DNA of 11,106 bases from Candidatus Brocadiia bacterium. Its GTDB lineage: Bacteria; Planctomycetota; MHYJ01; WSZJ01. Location: positions 1 through 11,106 of the forward strand of contig JABWAY010000124.1 of assembly GCA_013360825.1 (NCBI GenBank), written 5' to 3'. The position numbers and the translations under genes are program-made. Of this stretch, positions 6,400 through 11,106 are shown one piece after another; the stretch's first letter is position 1; every line of letters begins with the position of its first letter. The notes under the pieces are model-generated. The model worked only from the letters and a program-made list of their open reading frames with translations. It was not told the origin of the DNA and made no database searches.

Positions 6400-7142
6400 T
6401 GCTGGCATCCCGCGACCTGCAGCTGTGGTACGGGGACTTTCACGCGCTGAAGGGGGTGTCGATGACGATCGAGCCGCATTCGATCACGGCGATCATCGGG
6501 CCCTCGGGGTGCGGGAAATCCACGATGCTGAGGTGTTTCAACCGGATGAACGACCTGGTGGAGGGGTGCCGGGTGGAGGGGGAGGTTCTGTTCGAGGGGC
6601 GGAACATCTACGGGCGGTACGACCTGACGGAGCTGCGGAAGCGTGTGGGGATGGTGTTCCAGCGGCCGAATCCGTTTCCGCTGTCGGTGTTCGAGAACGT
6701 GGCGTACGGGGCGCGGATTCACGGGCTGGCGGGGGGGGAACGGCTGCGGGAGTCGGTGAAGAAGGCCCTGATCGCGACCCAGCTCTGGACCGACGTGGCG
6801 GACCGACTGTCGACTCCGGCGCTCGACCTGTCCGCGGAGCAGCAGCAGCGTCTGTGCATTTCGCGCCTGCTCGCGGTGGCGCCGGATGTCCTGCTGATGG
6901 ACGAGCCCTGCTCCGCGCTGGACCCGCTGGCGACGCAGCACATCGAGGAGCTGATGCTAGAATTGAAGAAGGACTACACGATCGTGATCGTGACGCACAA
7001 CATGCAGCAGGCCGCGCGCGTCAGCGACTTCACGGGATTCATGCTGCTCGGGGAGCTGGTCGAGTTCGGGGAAACGGACACGCTCTTTACCGCTCCGCGC
7101 GACCGGCGGACGGAGGACTACATCACGGGGCGCTACGGATAA
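6399..7142 (+). CDS. pstB2: Phosphate ABC transporter ATPase PstB2, with degenerate signature motif
   Basis: The second PstB, 247 residues, starting at the ATG of a TAATG overlap with pstB1. Walker A is GPSGCGKS (34-41), and the Q-loop is the textbook PstB form MVFQRPNPFP (85-94) with Gln88. Walker B is VLLMDEP (164-170) with Glu169, the D-loop is SALDP, and the H-loop is VTHNMQQAA (198-206) with His200. The ABC signature, however, reads LSAEQ (144-148) instead of LSGGQ. The two glycines that contact the gamma-phosphate of the partner's ATP are Ala146 and Glu147. The downstream QQQRLC is kept. This protein thus has a complete catalytic half-site but a poor signature, exactly complementary to PstB1. 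It ends TEDYITGRYG as PstB proteins do. The stop overlaps the phoU start (TAATG). Confidence 0.94.
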   Translation: MLASRDLQLWYGDFHALKGVSMTIEPHSITAIIGPSGCGKSTMLRCFNRMNDLVEGCRVEGEVLFEGRNIYGRYDLTELRKRVGMVFQRPNPFPLSVFENVAYGARIHGLAGGERLRESVKKALIATQLWTDVADRLSTPALDLSAEQQQRLCISRLLAVAPDVLLMDEPCSALDPLATQHIEELMLELKKDYTIVIVTHNMQQAARVSDFTGFMLLGELVEFGETDTLFTAPRDRRTEDYITGRYG

Positions 7143-7834
7143 TGAAACGGCACTTCGACGACGAGCTCGCGAGCCTGAAGGAGCGGCTGCTCCGGATGGG
7201 GGCCCTGACCGAGAAGATGATCCATCTGTCGGTGAAGGACCTGTTTGCGCGGACGGAGGTGGACCGGAAGGAGCTCGAGAAGCTCGAGCGCGAGGTGAAC
7301 GACCTGCAGATCGTAATCGACGACCGGGCGGTGAAGCTGATTGCGCTGCGCCAGCCGATGGGGGCCGACCTGCGGCTGCTGTTCATGTCGAGCCGGATCG
7401 CGGGGGAGCTGGAGCGGATCGCGGACCAGGCGATGAACGTGATCGAGACGACGCATCACTACATCGCGGAGGGACCCGGGCTGAAGCCCGTGGTGGACCT
7501 GCCGCTGATGGCCGAAATGTGCCAGGAAATGGTCCGCGAGGCGCTGGACGCCTTTGTCCGCGGCGACGTGGGGCTGGCGAAGCGCGTGCTGGAGACGGAC
7601 GACAAGGTGGATGCGTGCAAGGTGCGGATGTTCGACGAGATGCTGGAGCAGATGACCCGGGATTCCTCCACGGTGCGGCGGGGGATGTGCATCGTGCTGA
7701 TTTCGCGGAACCTGGAGCGGATCGGGGACCACGCGACGAACATCGCGGAGGAGGTGATCTACATGGTGGAGGCGCGGGACGTGCGGCACCATCACGGGGA
7801 GGCGCCGCCCGCCGCGGGCGGTTCGAAGGCCTAA
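7142..7834 (+). CDS. phoU: Phosphate signalling protein PhoU
   Basis: A cytoplasmic, all-helical regulator that links the Pst transporter to the PhoR kinase and represses the Pho response when phosphate is plentiful. It has 230 residues, close to the usual length for PhoU. Two three-helix-bundle repeats are visible. Each carries the metal-binding motif: GELERIADQAMNV (88-100) in the first and NLERIGDHATNIAEE (190-204) in the second, with acidic residues E91/D95 and E192/D196. The N-terminus (HFDDELASLKERLLRMG) is typical. A short tail with HHHGE (216-220) and PPAAGG follows the last helix and has no obvious role. Start ATG 7142-7144 overlaps the pstB2 stop by one base. It is the last gene of the tightly overlapping block; a structured 125-base gap separates it from phoB. 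Confidence 0.95.
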   Translation: MKRHFDDELASLKERLLRMGALTEKMIHLSVKDLFARTEVDRKELEKLEREVNDLQIVIDDRAVKLIALRQPMGADLRLLFMSSRIAGELERIADQAMNVIETTHHYIAEGPGLKPVVDLPLMAEMCQEMVREALDAFVRGDVGLAKRVLETDDKVDACKVRMFDEMLEQMTRDSSTVRRGMCIVLISRNLERIGDHATNIAEEVIYMVEARDVRHHHGEAPPAAGGSKA

Positions 7835-7836
7835 GC

Positions 7837-7938
7837 AGCTCCACGATGAAATCGTGCCATTCAGACGACGCGGTTTTCGACGACGCCGCAGGACGTTGAA
7901 TAACACGAGGAAGGACGGCACAAGAGCATCGTGGAGTT
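7837..7938 (+). repeat. Interleaved inverted repeats in the phoU-phoB gap
   Basis: CTCCACGATG (7839-7848) is the exact reverse complement of CATCGTGGAG (7927-7936). With one G-U and one A-U pair added the stem reaches 12 bp (7837-7848 with 7927-7938). The left arm can instead form a tight local hairpin, CACGAT-GAA-ATCGTG (7842-7856). The two pairings exclude each other. The right arm ends five bases before the SD region of phoB (7943-7951). No T-run follows either stem, so neither looks like an intrinsic terminator. A shared transcript with phoU is likely, but control of phoBR expression here is inference. No good promoter was found in the gap; TTGAAT at 7896-7901 has no suitable -10 partner. 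Confidence 0.5.
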
Positions 7939-7945
7939 ACTCAGG

Positions 7946-7951
7946 AAGGAG
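7946..7951 (+). promoter_or_regulatory. SD that fixes the phoB start at CTG 7960
   Basis: AAGGAG, within AGGAAGGAG at 7943-7951, lies eight bases before CTG 7960-7962, the ideal spacing. The first GTG in frame (7975) would be 23 bases away, too far, and would remove the first strand of the receiver domain. Confidence 0.8.
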
Positions 7952-7959
7952 CCGATCGA

Positions 7960-8649
7960 CTGACCACAATCCTGGTGATCGACGACGAGGCCGACCTGGT
8001 CACGCTGGTGAGATACAACCTCGAGCGCGAGGGGTGGCGGGTCCGGTCGGCGTCGGACGGCCTGGCGGGGTACGAGGCGGCGAAGCGGGATCTGCCGGAC
8101 CTGATCCTGCTGGACCTGATGTTGCCCGGGATGGACGGGCTGGAGGTCTGCCGGCGGCTGCGCGCGGAGGCGCGCACGGCGCGGATCCCGATCCTGATGC
8201 TGACGGCGAAGGGCGGGGAGTCGGATCGCGTGGTCGGGCTGGAGATGGGCGCGGACGACTACCTCTCGAAGCCCTTCAGCCCGCGGGAGCTCGTGGCGCG
8301 GGTGAAGGCGGTGCTGCGGCGGGCGGCGCCGGCGCCGGACGCGGAGGCGGCGAGGGCGGTTGCGGCGGGGGATCTGCAGCTGGATCCGGGGAGGCACGAG
8401 GTGACGGTGCGCGGGAAGCCTGTTTCGCTGACGGCGACCGAGTTCCGCCTGCTCCATGCGCTGATGCGTCGGCCCGGGCAGGTGTTCTCGCGCGACCGGC
8501 TGATCGACGGCGCGATCGGGGAGGATACGGCCGTCGTGGACCGGACGATCGACGTCCACGTGACGGCTCTTCGGCGGAAGCTGGGGAAGGCGGGCCCGAT
8601 GATCGAGACGGTGCGGGGGGTGGGGTACCGGCTGAGGGACGCTCCGTGA
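7960..8649 (+). CDS. phoB: Phosphate response regulator PhoB (CTG start)
   Basis: An OmpR/PhoB-family transcription factor of 229 residues that, when phosphorylated by PhoR, should bind the Pho box before pstS. The receiver domain (about 2-118) opens with TTILVIDDE (acidic pocket D8-D9), has phosphoacceptor Asp52 in LLDLMLPGMDG, Thr82 in MLTAKG and Lys104 in LSKPF. The winged-helix DNA-binding domain (about 135-229) shows SLTATEFRLLHAL, the recognition helix region DRTIDVHVTALRRKL and the final hairpin ETVRGVGYRL. The start is taken as CTG 7960 because the perfect SD is eight bases upstream and strand 1 of the receiver (ILVIDD) begins right after it. No ATG exists, and GTG 7975 would cut into that strand. 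It is followed closely by phoR. Identity is strong from both domains and context. Confidence 0.93.
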   Translation: MTTILVIDDEADLVTLVRYNLEREGWRVRSASDGLAGYEAAKRDLPDLILLDLMLPGMDGLEVCRRLRAEARTARIPILMLTAKGGESDRVVGLEMGADDYLSKPFSPRELVARVKAVLRRAAPAPDAEAARAVAAGDLQLDPGRHEVTVRGKPVSLTATEFRLLHALMRRPGQVFSRDRLIDGAIGEDTAVVDRTIDVHVTALRRKLGKAGPMIETVRGVGYRLRDAP

Positions 8650-8668
8650 GTCCCGGGCGGCGCTGCTG

Positions 8669-10390
8669 CTGAAGGAACCCGCGTTCCGGCGCGCCCTCGC
8701 GGCGCTGATTCTCCTTCCCGGCATCGGCCTGGGACTGGTGGGGCTTGTGCTGGGCTGGGGGATGTCGCGCCTGGTCGAGCGGGGCCGGCATCAGGATCTC
8801 GAGAGGCTGGCGGCGTCCCTCGCGCCGCAGGTCGGTTCCGCCCGGGCGGGATTCGAATCCGGCGGAGGGGAGGAGGGGGCCCGGCTTCTCGCGGGCATCG
8901 CGGCCGCCTCGGGGGTGCGGGTGACGGTTTTTGACGCGGCGGGGAAGGTGCTGGCCGACTCCGGCCGCGGCGCCGTCACGACCCCGGACGTGGTGGCAGC
9001 CGCCGCCTCCGGGCGCGGTCTGGCCCGGAGCTACGATGTCGTGTCCGGGCAGGATGCCGATTCCGCGTCGTTCTACAACCGGGAGGTTGCGCCGTTCGTC
9101 GTGCGGGTGGCCTCCCCGACGTCGACGGTGCGCGAAGCGGCGGACGGCGCGATGACGGCGGTCCTCGTCGCCACGGGGTTTGCGTGGCTGTCGGTGGCCG
9201 GGATCGGCGCGATCGTGCTCTGGGTGCTCTGGTCGCGCGAAGCGATGCTGGGGCTCGCGCTGCGGGAGCCGAAGGCCATCTTTCCCAGGGATCTGTCCGG
9301 AGAGCTCGGGTTCGTCGCATCCAGGCTGGAGGCGCTGAGGGAGGAGAGGCAGGTCGCGGATCGGAGTCGGCGTGCCGAGAAATCGGAAGCGGATGTGATT
9401 CTGTCGGAGATGTCGGACGCGGTGCTGTCCGTGGACGCGCAGGCCCGGATCCGACTCGTGAACGCCTCGGCGGCGCGCCTCCTGGGGATCGATGCGGCCG
9501 GCGCGGCGGGGAAGCCCATCGGCGGGATCGTCCGCGCGGAGGGGATCGCGGACCTCGCCTCCCGCGCGGCGGCCGGGCAGACGCTGTCGACGCGCGTCGA
9601 GACCCCCGGCCCGCCCCCGCGCACGCTCGATGTGCAGGCCCGCCCGATGCAGGATCCCGGCGGCGCGGTCCTCGTTCTCCGGGACGTCACGGAGGAGGCG
9701 CGGTTCGCCGACATGCGCCGCGACTTCGTGGCCGGCGCCTCGCACGAACTGCGCACGCCGCTCAGCGTCGTCAAAGGCATGGTCGAGACTCTTCTGGACG
9801 GCGCTCTCGACGACCGGGCCAGAGCCCGGGAGTTCCTGGAGGTGATCGAGAGGCAGGTGAAGTCGCTGAACAACCTGGTCAATGACCTGCTCGACCTCGG
9901 GAAGCTCGAGTCCCGCCCGGAGTTCACCCCGCGCGTGACCGACGTCCCGGGGATCCTGGAGCGGGTCGCCGCCGCCTGGGCCGCGGCGGCGAAAGACAAG
10001 GAGGTCGAGTTCCGTTTCGAGGGCGACGACCCGCTTCCGCGCCTCATGGCCGATGCCGCCCTGCTGGAGCGCGCCTTTTCCAACATTGTCGAGAATGCCC
10101 TTCGTTTCACCCCGCGCGGCGGGACGGTGACCTTCCGGACGAGCCGCGAGGGGGACCGGGTGCGCGTGGAGATCCGGGACACCGGGCCGGGGATTCCGGA
10201 GACGCACCTCAAGCGGATCTTCGAGCGGTTCTACCGGGTGGACCGGGCGCGTTCGCGGGAGGCGGGGGGAACGGGGCTCGGGCTGTCGATCGTGAAGCAT
10301 GTGATCGGGCTTCACAAGGGCGAGGTGTGGGCGGAGAGCGAGGGCGGGGCCGGGGCGGTCTTCGTCGTGCGGCTTCCGGGGTTCGGGTAG
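8669..10390 (+). CDS. phoR: Phosphate sensor histidine kinase PhoR (probable CTG start)
   Basis: A membrane histidine kinase, about 573 residues, that phosphorylates PhoB under phosphate limitation. TM1 spans about 9-33, an extracytoplasmic sensor region lies at 40-160, TM2 at 162-188, a HAMP-like linker to about 235, and a PAS domain at about 240-340 (ILSEMSDAVLSVDAQARI). The HisKA motif is GASHELRTPL with phosphoacceptor His359. The ATPase domain has an N box NIVENALRF (Asn476), G1 DTGPGIP (504-510), F box FERFYR (518-523) and G2 GTGLGL (534-539). The sensor part (RVTVFDAAGKVLADS) resembles PhoR proteins of Gram-positive type. No ATG or GTG precedes TM1 in this frame; the only candidates are three consecutive CTG codons (8663, 8666, 8669). 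I use the third, with a weak GGGCGG eight bases upstream. GTG 8738 would remove half of TM1. The phoB stop lies 13-19 bases before. Confidence 0.9.
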   Translation: MKEPAFRRALAALILLPGIGLGLVGLVLGWGMSRLVERGRHQDLERLAASLAPQVGSARAGFESGGGEEGARLLAGIAAASGVRVTVFDAAGKVLADSGRGAVTTPDVVAAAASGRGLARSYDVVSGQDADSASFYNREVAPFVVRVASPTSTVREAADGAMTAVLVATGFAWLSVAGIGAIVLWVLWSREAMLGLALREPKAIFPRDLSGELGFVASRLEALREERQVADRSRRAEKSEADVILSEMSDAVLSVDAQARIRLVNASAARLLGIDAAGAAGKPIGGIVRAEGIADLASRAAAGQTLSTRVETPGPPPRTLDVQARPMQDPGGAVLVLRDVTEEARFADMRRDFVAGASHELRTPLSVVKGMVETLLDGALDDRARAREFLEVIERQVKSLNNLVNDLLDLGKLESRPEFTPRVTDVPGILERVAAAWAAAAKDKEVEFRFEGDDPLPRLMADAALLERAFSNIVENALRFTPRGGTVTFRTSREGDRVRVEIRDTGPGIPETHLKRIFERFYRVDRARSREAGGTGLGLSIVKHVIGLHKGEVWAESEGGAGAVFVVRLPGFG

Positions 10391-10428
10391 CGGGGAGGGG
10401 CGCGGTGGCGGCGGGGGACGCGCCCCGG

Positions 10429-10434
10429 TACAAT
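10429..10434 (+). promoter_or_regulatory. Possible -10 box (TACAAT) before the CARDB-like gene
   Basis: TACAAT matches the -10 consensus in 5 of 6 bases, within a gap that is almost all G and C. The start would be near 10441. The -35 position with a 17-base spacer (TGGCGG, 10406-10411) is poor. A short GC stem, CGGGG/CCCCG (10412-10416 and 10423-10427), lies between them and has no T-run. It would let the last gene be expressed apart from phoR. Confidence 0.35.
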
Positions 10435-10435
10435 G

Positions 10436-10457
10436 CCGCGGGGGGAAGAACCCGCGG
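10436..10457 (+). repeat. Hairpin reaching into the SD of the last gene
   Basis: CCGCGGG (10436-10442) pairs perfectly with CCCGCGG (10451-10457) across an 8-base loop GGGAAGAA. The right arm covers the first two bases of the candidate SD GGGAG (10456-10460). No T-run follows, so it is not an intrinsic terminator. It could limit translation of the downstream gene, which is inference. Confidence 0.4.
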
Positions 10458-10466
10458 GAGCCCACT

Positions 10467-11106
10467 CTGCTGCGAATCCTGTCCGCCGTCTGTCTCTGCG
10501 CCCTGTTCGTGAGGGCGGAATCCCCGATGCGGGATCTCTCCCGGCCCGAATCCCGCGAGACCTACTCCGGGGTCGTCATCGAGTGGATCGGGCAGGAACC
10601 CCGGATCCCCGTGCAGAAAGTCGGCGACCGGAGCGAGCCCCCCGAGGGGTTCGAACTGTCGTACACCGCCCACCTCCGGAACCTCTCCGGGAAGAATTCC
10701 GAACCCCTCCTCGTGCGGTGGATGATCGACGGATCCGTCGCCGGCACCGAGACACTCCCGGGCATCGGCGCCGGGCGGACCGCGCGCTCGTCGATCGCCT
10801 GGACCGCGGTGGACGGTCGGCACTGGATCCAGTGCGAACTGGTGGGGACGGGGGAGTGGCTGACGATCGCGAGCGACGCGCTGACGGTGCGCGTCCTGGT
10901 CGAGAAGGCGACGCTGGCGTCGCACGAGGCGGTGGCGGGGTCGTTCGCGCGCCGTCTGCAGGACTCGTTCGCGCGGCTGCACGCGTCCTGGTCGGCGATC
11001 CGGCAGGCGCCGTGGGCGATCGAGGGGGTGACGGAGCGGTTCCGGATCGACGCGGTGGAGGTGTTCGAGCGGGCGCCGGGCGGGTCCGGGGTGCCGGCCG
11101 CATTCC
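10467..11106 (+). CDS. Secreted protein with CARDB/Ig-like domain, partial
   Basis: An open frame that runs off the right edge, 213 codons visible. The N-terminus (LLRILSAVCLCALFVRAES, from the first CTG) has a short positive start, a hydrophobic core and a likely signal-peptidase site after RA or RAES, so export is expected. Residues about 55-120 (SYTAHLRNLSGK, LLVRWMIDGSVAGTETLPGI, GRTARSSIAWTAVDGRHWIQCEL) fit the CARDB-type beta-sandwich pattern, in which 'vdG..vg...l..l.aG....v...w....g.h' recurs. The following part (residues about 140-213; SFARRLQDSFARLHASWSAIR) is partly helical and unrecognised. There is no in-frame ATG before residue 21 (10527). CTG at 10467 or 10470 with GGGAG (10456-10460) six or nine bases upstream is the likely start. 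It is probably unrelated to phosphate uptake. The domain call is moderate; the function is unknown. Confidence 0.7.
   Translation, partial: MLRILSAVCLCALFVRAESPMRDLSRPESRETYSGVVIEWIGQEPRIPVQKVGDRSEPPEGFELSYTAHLRNLSGKNSEPLLVRWMIDGSVAGTETLPGIGAGRTARSSIAWTAVDGRHWIQCELVGTGEWLTIASDALTVRVLVEKATLASHEAVAGSFARRLQDSFARLHASWSAIRQAPWAIEGVTERFRIDAVEVFERAPGGSGVPAAF

Noticed and set aside
7846..7899. Seventeen-codon frame MKSCHSDDAVFDDAAGR as a leader peptide before phoB
   Set aside because: No SD precedes its ATG, no codon run suggests attenuation, and no terminator follows. It overlaps the repeat arms by position only.
8646..8672. GTG at 8646 overlapping the phoB stop as the phoR start
   Set aside because: That frame meets a stop codon after eight codons; phoR is in a different frame.
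10412..10427. Intrinsic terminator after phoR
   Set aside because: CGGGG/CCCCG forms a short stem but is not followed by a T-run.
10433..10435. ATG at 10433 as start of the last gene
   Set aside because: It is out of frame with the signal-peptide and CARDB-like reading frame, and its own frame has no recognisable protein.
8276..10465. Long minus-strand open frame (729 codons) opposite phoB and phoR
   Set aside because: It is antisense to two securely identified genes, is Arg/Pro/Gly-rich without domains, and arises from the high GC content. Similar long frames opposite or within the pst and exporter genes were rejected for the same reason.

Overview
The window is GC-rich DNA from a bacterium, with dense coding, short intergenic gaps and mostly good Shine-Dalgarno (SD) sites. 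The genes do not fix the phylum. The layout (lipoprotein PstS, two tandem PstB genes, PhoU and PhoB-PhoR adjacent, and a secreted CARDB-like protein) fits an environmental, poorly sampled high-GC lineage, but that is inference.

Left part, minus strand: a partial small zinc-ribbon protein (1-219) lies next to a three-gene ABC-2 type exporter operon transcribed leftward, made of an ATPase (1986-2990) and two different membrane subunits (1177-1989 and 356-1186). The two internal junctions overlap. The ATPase gene has no SD and a TAGAAT box only a few bases upstream, which suggests a nearly leaderless mRNA.

Centre and right, plus strand: a complete phosphate-acquisition operon in the order pstS-pstC-pstA-pstB1-pstB2-phoU-phoB-phoR (3157-10390). 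The first six genes are joined by 1- to 4-base stop/start overlaps. A 125-base gap with mutually exclusive inverted repeats separates phoU from phoB. Upstream of pstS is a clear Pho-box-like array of three 7-base units at 11-base spacing (ATTAGCC, CTTAGCA, CTTAACA; 3082-3110). PhoR would sense phosphate status with PhoU and the Pst transporter, PhoB-P would bind this array, and PstSCAB would import phosphate.

The most unusual content is the pair of PstB ATPases. PstB1 keeps a normal LSGGQ signature but has lost the Q-loop Gln (Ala) and the H-loop His (Asn). PstB2 keeps Q and H but has a degenerate signature, LSAEQ. The losses are complementary, so a PstB1-PstB2 heterodimer would have one canonical and one degenerate ATP site, as in asymmetric ABC exporters, but here in a phosphate importer.

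At least two and probably three genes (phoB, phoR and the last gene) appear to start with CTG. The right end holds the start of a secreted protein with a CARDB/Ig-like domain (10467 to the window edge), behind its own possible promoter and a hairpin that overlaps its ribosome-binding site. No tRNA, rRNA, CRISPR array, insertion sequence or convincing intrinsic terminator was seen.
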